From Indolivaga macrotermitis (GTDB taxonomy: Bacteria > Bacteroidota > Bacteroidia > Bacteroidales > Dysgonomonadaceae): DNA of 64,000 nt. The stretch lies in assembly GCF_900128985.1 (NCBI RefSeq), contig NZ_FQUC01000003.1:124001-188000 (forward strand), written 5' to 3'. The notes below the pieces were generated by a model. It did not search any database. It had not been told where the DNA came from and worked only from the letters and a program-made list of their open reading frames with translations. Numbering within the stretch: position 1 is the stretch's first letter; every line of letters begins with the position of its first letter. Below are positions 8,551 through 16,486 of the stretch, piece by piece. The translations under genes were made by a program, and so were the position numbers.

Positions 8551-8739
8551 ATGACCCGAAAGATTCAAGATAAAATAAATTCGGACAGAGAGATTGTAGA
8601 TCTTCGCATGCAATCGGAAGACCTTATTAATAATGCCGAGATGATGAGTGAAGAAGACTATCGCAAAGAAGCAAAAAGGATATCGGATGCAATAGACGCA
8701 CGTGTAGATGTATTGTTTCGCGAATCGAAAGATTCATAA
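8551..8739 (+). CDS. Small charged helical protein, unknown function
   Basis: 62 aa, rich in Asp, Glu, Arg and Lys, predicted all-helical (DLRMQSEDLINNAEMMSEEDYRKEAKRISD is interrupted only by short turns). There is no signal peptide or membrane segment. A good -7 element upstream supports expression. Not recognised. Confidence 0.65.
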   Translation: MTRKIQDKINSDREIVDLRMQSEDLINNAEMMSEEDYRKEAKRISDAIDARVDVLFRESKDS

Positions 8740-9406
8740 ATGATGCAAATCAGTAAAAAGCAAAAAAGACTCTTACTCTTACGCAAGGTTTTGCTTACAC
8801 CCGTCAACTAAAAGCACATTTTAGCAAATAAACAATGATCAAAGTAGTTCTCTCAATTATAAATCCCTTTTATTTTTATCTATTACCAAAGAGACCTTTG
8901 ACATATTGGAACAGAACAAACGAAGAATTAAAAAATTAAAAGAGGAAAACTAAAAAAATAAATTCAAAAATGGTGTCACTTTTGTCACCTTTTTAAGGGT
9001 ATTGGATTGATGTATAACGAAATAGCAAGGTGACAAAAGTGACACCCGGGTAACAGCCGAATGTCACCTCTGTTTAGTTATTGTCACCTTTCTATAAAGA
9101 TCATTACAGAAAAAGACAGAACGTCTTCAACTACTGATGCGCATAAAATATTGAGGTAGTTTTATTATAAACGTAACGGGTGTGTAACAATCAAACCTTT
9201 TCTTTGTACTATAGATACTACGAGTGGTATAAGTGTTGGGGTTCAAAGATTGTTTTTTTTAGGGTTATCCTCATTTATAGAATAGTTTATCCTATGAGAT
9301 GGGATGGGCTATTTTTCTTTTATAAAAATATCAAAAGAAATCCCTTAGCATACAGCTTTCTAGCTTTTTTAAGACTTATTTTTGTTTGCTAAAAGCTTTC
9401 GAGGTA
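8740..9406. other. Non-coding stretch with a possible gene remnant and GGTGACA repeats
   Basis: No credible intact gene. At 8835-8952 a frame without a start reads TKETFDILEQNKRRIKKLK and ends in a stop, possibly the decayed tail of a lost gene. The GGTGACA inverted repeat follows. From 9100 to 9400 I see only AT-rich sequence up to the tRNA promoter. Confidence 0.5.
8972..9091. repeat. GGTGACA inverted-repeat cluster, copy 1
   Basis: Two exact 20-base reverse-complement arms lie at 8972-8991 and 9027-9046, 35 bases apart. Each arm is itself built from two half-sites (GGTGTCAC and TTGTCACC). Further TGTCACC half-sites lie at 9062-9068 and 9082-9088. A second cluster of the same design is at 35603-35698. 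Confidence 0.85.
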
Positions 9407-9437
9407 TTTGGTGAAACAAAAATATCTACTATCTTTG
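9407..9437 (+). promoter_or_regulatory. Promoter of the tRNA-Tyr/tRNA-Gly unit
   Basis: TTTG at 9407-9410, a 19-base spacer, then TATCTTTG at 9430-9437. This is a textbook Bacteroidetes -33/-7 promoter, 17 bases before the first tRNA. Confidence 0.85.
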
Positions 9438-9454
9438 CATCGCAATTAAGCATT

Positions 9455-9537
9455 GGGCAGTTACCAGAGTGGCCAAATGGGTCTGACTGTAACTCAGATA
9501 GCGTAAGCTTACGGTGGTTCGAATCCATCACTGCCCA
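9455..9537 (+). tRNA. tRNA-Tyr (GTA)
   Basis: 83 nt with a long variable arm, as expected for a class II tRNA. The acceptor stem GGGCAGT/ACTGCCC is perfect; the anticodon loop is CTGTAAC with anticodon GTA; the T-loop GGTTCGAATCC is present. CCA is not encoded. Confidence 0.97.
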
Positions 9538-9551
9538 CAATACTTAATTAT

Positions 9552-9624
9552 GCGGAAGTAGCTCAGTTGATAGAGCATCAGCCTTCCAAGCTGAGGGTCG
9601 CGGGTTTGAACCCCGTCTTCCGCT
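9552..9624 (+). tRNA. tRNA-Gly (TCC)
   Basis: 73 nt. Acceptor GCGGAAG/CTTCCGC, D-arm GCTCAGTTGATAGAGC, anticodon TCC in CTTCCAA, T-arm CGGGTTTGAACCCCG. It lies 14 bases after tRNA-Tyr and shares its promoter and terminator. Confidence 0.97.
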
Positions 9625-9633
9625 CTGATAAAG

Positions 9634-9664
9634 AAAGCGATTACTTTGGGTAGTCGCTTTTTCT
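9634..9664 (+). terminator. Terminator of the tRNA-Tyr/Gly unit
   Basis: An 11-bp stem (9634-9644 with 9650-9660, one G-T pair) is followed by a T-rich tract. Confidence 0.8.
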
Positions 9665-9785
9665 ATTATATAGAAACTATTGCGATTAAGCAATTGTAAG
9701 TATTTAATGATATGTTTTGGGATCATAACAATCTATTGTTGTTTTGCATACAAAACCAATTAAAAAGGTCTGGGACCTTAATTGT

Positions 9786-11162
9786 ATGGGAAATCGAGGT
9801 ATTAATAATCTGACAGAAGGTAATATTTTATCTGGCCTTTTGCGTTTGGCCTTACCCTTAATGGGTACCAGCTTTTTGCAAATGGCTTATACACTGATGG
9901 CAATGTCGTGGGTAGGTCGTTTAGGGTCAGGCGGGCATTCGGAAGTTGCTACCCGGGCAGAGGCTGCTATAGGGGCCATCGGTATGTTGCTATGGCTTAC
10001 AGGCTCTATTGCTTACTTGGCAATGATAGGGGCAGAAGTGGCTGTAGGACAATCTATAGGTGCTAAAAAAATGCGTTTGGCAAAAGCATACGCATCTCAT
10101 ACTACTACTATATCTATCTCGATAGGGGTTATATGGGTACTGTTATTATTTGTTTTTGCTGAGCCTATTCTATCATTTTTCAAACTCGATCCTGCAATTA
10201 CTACTGATGCTGCCTTATATCTAAGAATATTAGCTGTATGCCTTCCTTTTCAGTTTGTGTCCTATAACTTTTCGGGTATCTATAATGGGGCAGGGCGTAG
10301 TTTTGTACCTTTCCGCAATAATGCCTTCGGACTGGTCTTAAACATGATTCTCGATCCTATTCTTATGTTCACACTCGGTTTGGGATTGCATGGAGCGGCT
10401 ATTGGTACTGTAATAGCACAGTTGTTTGTTTTTGCTTTGTTTTACTATCAGATAAGATATGCTAATCCGATTTTAGGTCAGTTCCGTTTCATGATTATGC
10501 CTCGTATGTTGTTTCTTAAACGGGTGTTTTTCTTAGGAACCCCGGTTTCTATCATGAACTCGTTGTATGCAATTATTAATATGAATCTGGCTCGTGTAGC
10601 CTCAATATATGGTGGACATATAGGCTTAATGACTCAAACTACGGGTGGACAGATCGAGGGGGTAACATGGAATACTTCACAGGGTTTTTCGACAGCCTTG
10701 AGTGCATTCATGGCACAGAATTATGCTGCCGGGCATATCGAACGGGGGCGTAAGGCTTATATTTATGCCCTTAGAATAATGTTGTCGGTAGGGGTAGTTG
10801 TCAGTATCGCCTTTATCTTATTTGGCGGACAGATATTCGGTTTGATCGTTCCTCAGGAAGAGGCGATGATAGCCGGTGCGCAATATTTGTTCGTGATGGG
10901 ACTGGTTCAGGTGTTTATGATGTTTGAACTGACAACGCAAGGTATGTTTAATGGGATAGGCCGTACAATAGAGCCCGCCGTAATAAGTATTACTTTTAAT
11001 GCCCTACGTATTCCCCTGGCTTATTATCTGGCATCGGATATGGGAATAATAGGGGTTTGGTGGGCTATTGCTATTTCATCGATATGTAAGGGGATAATTT
11101 TGCCTATTTGGTTTACGATATTATATCGTAGAGAAGTTAAAAAGAAACGACCGACTATCTAA
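9786..11162 (+). CDS. MATE family efflux transporter
   Basis: 458 aa from the ATG at 9786; the in-frame ATG at 9744 would add 14 non-typical residues. About 12 hydrophobic segments in two homologous halves mark the MATE fold (LTEGNILSGLLRLALPLMGTSFLQMAY at the start is typical of the MatE domain). Such proteins export drugs or metabolites with Na+ or H+ across the inner membrane (family knowledge). Substrate unknown. Single-gene unit, closed by a strong terminator. Confidence 0.95.
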   Translation: MGNRGINNLTEGNILSGLLRLALPLMGTSFLQMAYTLMAMSWVGRLGSGGHSEVATRAEAAIGAIGMLLWLTGSIAYLAMIGAEVAVGQSIGAKKMRLAKAYASHTTTISISIGVIWVLLLFVFAEPILSFFKLDPAITTDAALYLRILAVCLPFQFVSYNFSGIYNGAGRSFVPFRNNAFGLVLNMILDPILMFTLGLGLHGAAIGTVIAQLFVFALFYYQIRYANPILGQFRFMIMPRMLFLKRVFFLGTPVSIMNSLYAIINMNLARVASIYGGHIGLMTQTTGGQIEGVTWNTSQGFSTALSAFMAQNYAAGHIERGRKAYIYALRIMLSVGVVVSIAFILFGGQIFGLIVPQEEAMIAGAQYLFVMGLVQVFMMFELTTQGMFNGIGRTIEPAVISITFNALRIPLAYYLASDMGIIGVWWAIAISSICKGIILPIWFTILYRREVKKKRPTI

Positions 11163-11188
11163 GGATAAGATATGTTTAAATGTTAAAA

Positions 11189-11218
11189 ACAACCTATCGG
11201 GCGATAGGTTGTTTTTTT
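11189..11218 (+). terminator. Terminator after the MATE gene
   Basis: A perfect 10-bp stem (11189-11198 with 11203-11212) closes on GGGC and is followed by a run of T. Confidence 0.9.
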
Positions 11219-11406
11219 GTTGTCGTTCGAATAACTACTCGCATTAGCTTGCTTGTAGAACTCTGCAAAATATATGCAGAAATATATTTTCGAATACAAA
11301 AATATCGAAATATATTTTAACATAAGCATTTTCTGGTCAAAAAAAGCATTTAAGTGTCTTTTGTCGGATGAAATAACTTGATAAAAAGGTTTTTAGTGCA
11401 ATATTC

Positions 11407-11865
11407 TTAATAATGATTATCGCAAATATCGAACAGGACATAGTCGCCGACAGTATCTATATCAACCAGTATCCATTTAGCTTTATCTTCCTTGACTTTG
11501 GTTTTAACAATTCTTTTATTGTCAATTGTATAATCTTCCACTTCCAATATTTTGAACCGTTTATTACTGCAATCGTATATACCGTATGAGATGGAATAAT
11601 TGAATCCTTCCCATTTCTGTATTTTTTTATCTGCATCTTTTTTCTTAAACACATTTTTGATTTTCGCTACATATGCCTGACGTGTACTGTCATTTGTATA
11701 TATGGTTTTTGTCCGGGCATATATCAATCCGTCTGATGTTTTTACACTGCTCGAGTCGACATATAGTTCTGTGTTTTCCGTCACAGCGATATTCTTCCAA
11801 TAGTCTTGCGCAGACAGAGTAAGAGAAATGAAGATAATAGGTAGAAGAATGCAAATATGTTTCAT
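11407..11865 (-). CDS. Small secreted protein, surface-adhesin-E-like
   Basis: 152 aa with a signal peptide (MKHICILLPIIFISLTLSAQ). The mature part (WKNIAVTENTELYVDSSSVK ... SISYGIYDCSNKRFKILEVEDY ... WILVDIDT) has the order of elements seen in small secreted domains of the surface-adhesin protein E type: an initial Trp strand, LYVD..S, and a central YDC motif. The assignment is by pattern only. Isolated gene, no functional neighbour. Confidence 0.6.
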   Translation of the reverse strand: MKHICILLPIIFISLTLSAQDYWKNIAVTENTELYVDSSSVKTSDGLIYARTKTIYTNDSTRQAYVAKIKNVFKKKDADKKIQKWEGFNYSISYGIYDCSNKRFKILEVEDYTIDNKRIVKTKVKEDKAKWILVDIDTVGDYVLFDICDNHY

Positions 11866-12005
11866 ATCCGGATAAATTTAAATATATAATTGTTGTTTCC
11901 TTTTAATGATTTATAAAAGAGAACAATAAATAAGGTTGTCTTGTTTGCTTTGTCCTGAAGATTTCTTCCTATGCAATAAAATATTTATATAAAGATATTC
12001 AAAAC

Positions 12006-12036
12006 TTGTATTTATTGTAATATTATTCTATTTTTG
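12006..12036 (+). promoter_or_regulatory. Promoter of tRNA-Pro
   Basis: TTG at 12006-12008, a 20-base spacer, then TATTTTTG at 12029-12036, 10 bases before the tRNA. Confidence 0.7.
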
Positions 12037-12046
12037 CAACCGATTT

Positions 12047-12121
12047 CGGGATGTAGCTCAGCCCGGTTAGAGTACACGTCTGGGGGGCGTGTGGTCGCAC
12101 GTTCGAATCGTGTCATCCCGA
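12047..12121 (+). tRNA. tRNA-Pro (GGG)
   Basis: 75 nt. Acceptor CGGGATG/CATCCCG, with the C at position 1 that marks bacterial tRNA-Pro. The anticodon loop is CTGGGGG with anticodon GGG; T-loop GTTCGAATC. CCA is not encoded. Confidence 0.96.
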
Positions 12122-12132
12122 CTGAAATCAAG

Positions 12133-12168
12133 AAGCACTTACATTTAATATTGTAGGTGCTTTTTTTT
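12133..12168 (+). terminator. Terminator of tRNA-Pro
   Basis: An 11-bp stem (12133-12143 with 12152-12162, one wobble pair) is followed by T8. Confidence 0.85.
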
Positions 12169-12331
12169 ATTAAATGCTTTCTTGTATTGTATATATTTAC
12201 AAGCACTTCAGTAGTTTTGAAAAGATTTTTCTTCAAATTATAGAGCTTGTAATTCTGAAAATATCAATAGTCCTTTAGGAATATACACTGAGAGGGTAAA
12301 GCCGGTTTTACCTAAATTCCCTATTCATACG

Positions 12332-12370
12332 AAAGCCTCTCTTGTCTTAGCTATAAGATAGAGAGGCTTT
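12332..12370 (-). terminator. Hairpin ending the first PUL operon
   Basis: A 10-bp perfect stem (12332-12341 with 12361-12370) extends inward with one bulge. It lies 20 bases past the stop of the GH2 gene, the last gene of the minus-strand PUL. The T-tract on that strand is short. Confidence 0.6.
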
Positions 12371-12389
12371 GCAAACTAAATGTTTGAAT

Positions 12390-14204
12390 CTATTTATCAG
12401 AAGTTAAAATATTACATATTTCGAGGTTTACTTTGCGGGTTCTGGCTTCTTCCAACTTAATAACTTTACGGTCGTAAGTAATCAGCCCGTTTACTTCACC
12501 TTCAACATCCGTTGTCTGTGTATAAACTGCTGCCGAGAATCCCGAACGAATCATTTTCTTCAACATTTCAGCATACTTGATATATTCGTCCGTTACTTCC
12601 TTCGAGTTCTTGAATTGTACATATCCCCAGTTTTTATCGGGTTGCCACAAATGCCCTTGTAATGGTAACCCTATGCCCCCATATTCGCCCAATACGGTAG
12701 CTCTTTCAGCATCGTACAGATACATTTCGGGTCCGGGATAATTATGCAGATCGAGCATATCACCTGTACGGTAGTGATTTCCTCCACTGGCGGGATTAAC
12801 CAGACGTGACGGATCGTAAGCTTTCGTCCACTCGGCAATTTCTTGTGTTTTGAACTGTCCCCATGCTTCATTGAAGGGAACCCATGTTACTATACTAGGG
12901 TATGAAATCAGATAATCGATAATCTCTTTCCATTCTTTGCGGTAATTAGCTTCCGATTCTGCTGTACGGATATGTTCCGAACCATTGAAATAGTTACGGT
13001 TCTGCCATTGTGGTGAACGGTCGCCATTAGGCATATCCTGCCAAACGAGTATTCCCATACGGTCACAATGAGTGTACCAACGAGCAGGCTCTACTTTCAC
13101 ATGCTTGCGGATCATATTGAAACCGAAGTCTTTGGTTTTCTGAATATCGTAAATCAAAGCTTCATCTGTTGGTGCGGTATACAATCCATCAGGCCACCAT
13201 CCTTGATCGAGAGGCCCGAACTGAAAATAATCTTTATTATTCAATTGTAAACGTACTATGCCATTATTATCCCTCTTCATAGAAACTTTCCGCATGGCTG
13301 AATAGCTTTTTACGTTATCGCAAAGCTTATCGTTACTGTACAGATTAATGTCTACATCATATAAGAAGGGAGATTCGGGTGACCACAGTTTAGGATTAGC
13401 TAAAGCTATCTCCAAAGGCTGGCCTACTGCAGCTTTCGATATCGCTACCTGACTATTTCCATCTTTTACAACCACTTCTATGATGTCTCCAAAGGAAGTT
13501 CCTTCTGTACAGATATCTATGGTCATTTTTTTAGAATCAATATCAGGAATGGCCTTTATAGCTACAATATGTTTGTTATTCACTGGTTCGAGCCATACTG
13601 TCTGCCAGATACCCGAAACAGGAGTATACCAGATACCTTCGGGTTTTGTATTCTGTTTTCCCACAGGCTGATAACCATCAGTAGTAGGATCCCATACCTT
13701 CACAACCAATTTCTGTTCTCCCGAAGAAAGATAAGGAGTAATATTAAAACTGAAAGGCGTATATCCTCCTTTATGACTTCCTATTTTTACATCGTTCAGA
13801 AATACTTCTGTTTTCCAGTCCACTGCTCCGAAGTGAAGCAGTATTTGCTTCCCTTTCCAATTAGAAGGAACAGAGAATGTACGTTTGTACCAAAGCTCTT
13901 TTTCCTTACCCAATTCTTTCTGAACTCCCGAAAGGCTCGATTCTACTGCAAAAGGCACAAGTATCTTTCCATCGAAACGTGCGGGTTCAGTTTGCCCTAA
14001 AGGTAATATAGCATACTCCCAAAGCCCGTTCAGATTTTGCCAATCGGAGCGTTCCATAATCGGACGGGGATATTCGGGCAATACATTATTCACATCTATT
14101 TTATTTGCCCAATCTGTCTTAATCTTATCTCCGGCAGGTTTCCATTGAGCGGATAATCCTAATGCCGAAGCAAAAAACAGTATTACTAATAACTTTATTT
14201 TCAT
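12390..14204 (-). CDS. GH2 family glycoside hydrolase, secreted
   Basis: 604 aa with a signal peptide (MKIKLLVILFFASALGLSAQ). The order is the GH2 one: a sugar-binding jelly roll (LNGLWEYAILPLG, about 50-200), an immunoglobulin-like domain (about 205-305) and a TIM barrel. The general acid/base is Glu446 (PFNEAWG) and the probable nucleophile is Glu507 (VLGEYGG). It is shorter than LacZ, so it is closer to small GH2 beta-galactosidases or beta-glucuronidase/arabinosidase types; the specificity is not readable. Last gene of the PUL operon, 5 bases after the epimerase gene. Confidence 0.92.
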   Translation of the reverse strand: MKIKLLVILFFASALGLSAQWKPAGDKIKTDWANKIDVNNVLPEYPRPIMERSDWQNLNGLWEYAILPLGQTEPARFDGKILVPFAVESSLSGVQKELGKEKELWYKRTFSVPSNWKGKQILLHFGAVDWKTEVFLNDVKIGSHKGGYTPFSFNITPYLSSGEQKLVVKVWDPTTDGYQPVGKQNTKPEGIWYTPVSGIWQTVWLEPVNNKHIVAIKAIPDIDSKKMTIDICTEGTSFGDIIEVVVKDGNSQVAISKAAVGQPLEIALANPKLWSPESPFLYDVDINLYSNDKLCDNVKSYSAMRKVSMKRDNNGIVRLQLNNKDYFQFGPLDQGWWPDGLYTAPTDEALIYDIQKTKDFGFNMIRKHVKVEPARWYTHCDRMGILVWQDMPNGDRSPQWQNRNYFNGSEHIRTAESEANYRKEWKEIIDYLISYPSIVTWVPFNEAWGQFKTQEIAEWTKAYDPSRLVNPASGGNHYRTGDMLDLHNYPGPEMYLYDAERATVLGEYGGIGLPLQGHLWQPDKNWGYVQFKNSKEVTDEYIKYAEMLKKMIRSGFSAAVYTQTTDVEGEVNGLITYDRKVIKLEEARTRKVNLEICNILTSDK

Positions 14205-14209
14205 AGTAT

Positions 14210-15340
14210 TTATTTTATTGAGAATTTATAGATACAAGTATGCTCATAGGTTTCACCGGGATTCAATCGTGTAGTCGGGAAATTGTCGTGATTAGGGCTA
14301 TCCGGAAATTTTTGAGTTTCCAAGGCTATGGCTTCCCTGTATTTGATAGGTTTTCCATACTTGCCGTTTACTTTACCATCAAAAAAGTTCCCGCTGTAAA
14401 ACTGCAAACCGGGTTGATCGGTATAAACTTCCATAAATCTTCCGCTTGTGGGTTCGTAAACAGACGCGATCAGTTCGATGTCCTTAGCCGTTTTACGATC
14501 CAATACCCAATTGTGATCATATCCTAAGCCATTTTTTAACTGTTCGTTATCTGTATTTATTCTTTCTCCGATTGCTGTCGGTTGACGGAAATCGAATGGA
14601 GTCCCTTCTACTGATACTATTTCTCCTGACGGTATCAAAACACTGTCAATGGGGGTCGTGTTACTTGCGTTTATAGTTAGTATATGATCGGTGATAGTAC
14701 CTCCGGCTTCTCCTTTCAGATTAAAGAATGAGTGATTAGATAAATTCACAACAGTCGGTTTGTCGGTAGTTGCTTGGTAAGTTATTTTGAATTCATTGTC
14801 GGGAGTAACGGAGTAATTGACCTGAAATTTCACAGTACCGGGAAACCCTTCTTCACCATCGGGAGAGGTGTAAGAAAAGTCAATGGATTTGTCTGTTGCT
14901 TTCTCTACCTTCCATACTCTCATATCAAGTCCTTTAAGTCCTCCGTGCAAAGTCTGTCCGTTGTTATTGATAGGTAATTGATACTCTGTTCCGTCCAGTT
15001 CAAATTTGCCTTTAGCTATACGGTTGGCATAACGTCCTACAACAGGCCCCAGAAAGCGTTCTCCCGTATTGTTGAGATAACGGCCGATATTTTCATAACC
15101 AACAGCAACATCGGCATAGTTTCCTGCTTTATCGGGAGTCCAGATAGATACTACCCGCAGTCCGAAATTAGTCACCTGTACTACAAGTCCGTTACCGGAA
15201 TCTAGTGTATAGAGTGAAACCGGCTGTCCGTCTACTTCGGTATCAAAAGCCGTCTTATCTAAAAGTGGCAAGTCTTGTTTCTTACTTTCATTGCATGAAA
15301 ATAAAAGAAGAATGCTTAATAAATAAAAGATTTTTTTCAT
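14210..15340 (-). CDS. galM: Aldose 1-epimerase (mutarotase), lipoprotein form
   Basis: 376 aa. A lipoprotein signal ends in LLLFSC, so the enzyme is probably tethered in the periplasm. Family signatures: RYANRIAKGKF, LHGGLKGLDMRVW, and VNLSNHSFFNL with the catalytic His. The catalytic Glu is in AIALETQKFPDSPN near the C-terminus. It interconverts alpha and beta anomers of aldoses released by the PUL enzymes. It sits between a GH43 gene and a GH2 gene of the same operon. Confidence 0.93.
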   Translation of the reverse strand: MKKIFYLLSILLLFSCNESKKQDLPLLDKTAFDTEVDGQPVSLYTLDSGNGLVVQVTNFGLRVVSIWTPDKAGNYADVAVGYENIGRYLNNTGERFLGPVVGRYANRIAKGKFELDGTEYQLPINNNGQTLHGGLKGLDMRVWKVEKATDKSIDFSYTSPDGEEGFPGTVKFQVNYSVTPDNEFKITYQATTDKPTVVNLSNHSFFNLKGEAGGTITDHILTINASNTTPIDSVLIPSGEIVSVEGTPFDFRQPTAIGERINTDNEQLKNGLGYDHNWVLDRKTAKDIELIASVYEPTSGRFMEVYTDQPGLQFYSGNFFDGKVNGKYGKPIKYREAIALETQKFPDSPNHDNFPTTRLNPGETYEHTCIYKFSIK

Positions 15341-15375
15341 CGCTATTTATATTAAGTTCTTTGAATTGTGATTCA

Positions 15376-15421
15376 TAGGGGTGGGACTTTACATCGGGTG
15401 AAGCAGAGCCTCGCCCCTACC
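15376..15421. repeat. Intergenic REP-like element, copy 1
   Basis: A 46-base element bounded by TAGGGG and CCCCTA contains GAAGCAGAGCCTCG. It shares that core with the element at 18534-18588. It lies between the second GH43 gene and the epimerase gene. Confidence 0.65.
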
Positions 15422-15455
15422 AATTACAATTCAATAAAATATTTAAATATAATAT

Positions 15456-16475
15456 TTAATTAAAAACAGGTTTCTCGGCAGATAAAGAAGGACTTGTATT
15501 GTCTACATATGGCCAGCCATCATTATCCCATTGTATCTGATCGAGCAACAATACACGTCCCTGAGGTTTCTTCACATCTACTCCGTGATAAAATACCCAA
15601 TCGTTACCTGCCTTATCCTGTACGATTTCCGAACAGTGACCATTTCCTACGAACCGCTGATTAGAACCTATAACCAATGAGTATCCATTGTCCATCATGT
15701 CTTTGCCTGTTTTATCCAAATACGGGCCAAACAACGACTGCGAACGTCCTGTTACCAGTTGATAGGTACTATTTACGCCTTCGCAACAACTTCCGATAGA
15801 TGCGAAAAGATAATAATATCCGTTCTTTCTATAAATATAAGTCGCTTCAAAAGCTGTTCCTGCAATCTGCATTTTCTCGGCTCCTTCTTTGACTGTTAAT
15901 CCGTCGTCACTTAACTCGATCATATAAATCCCACGAAAACTTCCCCAGAACAAATATTTCTTTCCATTTTCTTCTATATAAAACGGATCGATAGAATTCT
16001 GAACCTCCATTTCATTACTACGGAAAAGTTTTCCCTGATCAGTAAATGGTCCTTCGGGTTTATCCGAAGTCGCTACACCTATACCGCAAGTCCACTCACC
16101 ACCCCAAACCGACATCGAATAATAAAGTACATATTGCCCGTTTATATAATTGATGTCGGGAGCCCACAATCCGCCATTCGGCTCAAATGTAGGACGGGAA
16201 GCTTCGGTAAAAGCTGTACCTACGAATGTCCAGTCAACCAGATTCTGTGACTTGTAGATAGGTATATTGCGGGTATCTTCCGTCGCATACAGATAGAAAT
16301 TTCCATCTTCGGCTTTTATTATGGTAGGATCGGGCAGGCTTCTGTCTATTATGGGGTTCGAGTACATATTTTCAGTCCCAGTCTTCGGTTGTTCTTCATG
16401 CTCTTTACTGTCGTTACAACCCGAACATCCCACACACGATAACAATAAGGTAATGCTTAACAATATAGTTCTCAT
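15456..16475 (-). CDS. GH43 family glycoside hydrolase, lipoprotein (arabinanase/arabinofuranosidase type)
   Basis: 339 aa. The lipoprotein signal has Cys17 or Cys20 as acylation site (LLSCVGCSGC). The five-bladed propeller active site is readable: base Asp49 (LPDPTII), pKa modulator Asp163 (NSIDPF) and acid Glu210 (AFEATYIY). WAPDINYINGQYVLYYS is the usual blade motif. GH43 enzymes act on alpha-arabinans or beta-xylosides; the absence of a C-terminal sandwich domain and the sequence around SRPTFEPNGGLWAPD fit an arabinan-type enzyme (inference). Begins 11 bases after the preceding gene. Confidence 0.92.
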   Translation of the reverse strand: MRTILLSITLLLSCVGCSGCNDSKEHEEQPKTGTENMYSNPIIDRSLPDPTIIKAEDGNFYLYATEDTRNIPIYKSQNLVDWTFVGTAFTEASRPTFEPNGGLWAPDINYINGQYVLYYSMSVWGGEWTCGIGVATSDKPEGPFTDQGKLFRSNEMEVQNSIDPFYIEENGKKYLFWGSFRGIYMIELSDDGLTVKEGAEKMQIAGTAFEATYIYRKNGYYYLFASIGSCCEGVNSTYQLVTGRSQSLFGPYLDKTGKDMMDNGYSLVIGSNQRFVGNGHCSEIVQDKAGNDWVFYHGVDVKKPQGRVLLLDQIQWDNDGWPYVDNTSPSLSAEKPVFN

Positions 16476-16486
16476 AAGCTTATCCT

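Noticed and set aside
8972-9091. GGTGACA repeats as a CRISPR array
   Set aside because: The half-sites are short, in both orientations, and spacers are not of uniform length.
9180-9392. 70-codon plus-strand frame before tRNA-Tyr
   Set aside because: AT-rich, aromatic-rich translation with no recognisable start context; it ends next to the tRNA promoter.
9544-9726. 60-codon minus-strand frame reading GSNPRPSAWKADALS
   Set aside because: It is the antisense of tRNA-Gly and its terminator, a well-known false gene.
11279-11320. Direct repeat of GAAATATATTTT in the gap before the small secreted protein
   Set aside because: Too short and AT-rich to distinguish from chance in this low-GC genome.
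12012-12236. 74-codon minus-strand frame
   Set aside because: It overlaps tRNA-Pro and its terminator in antisense (FERATTRPPDV is the usual artefact).
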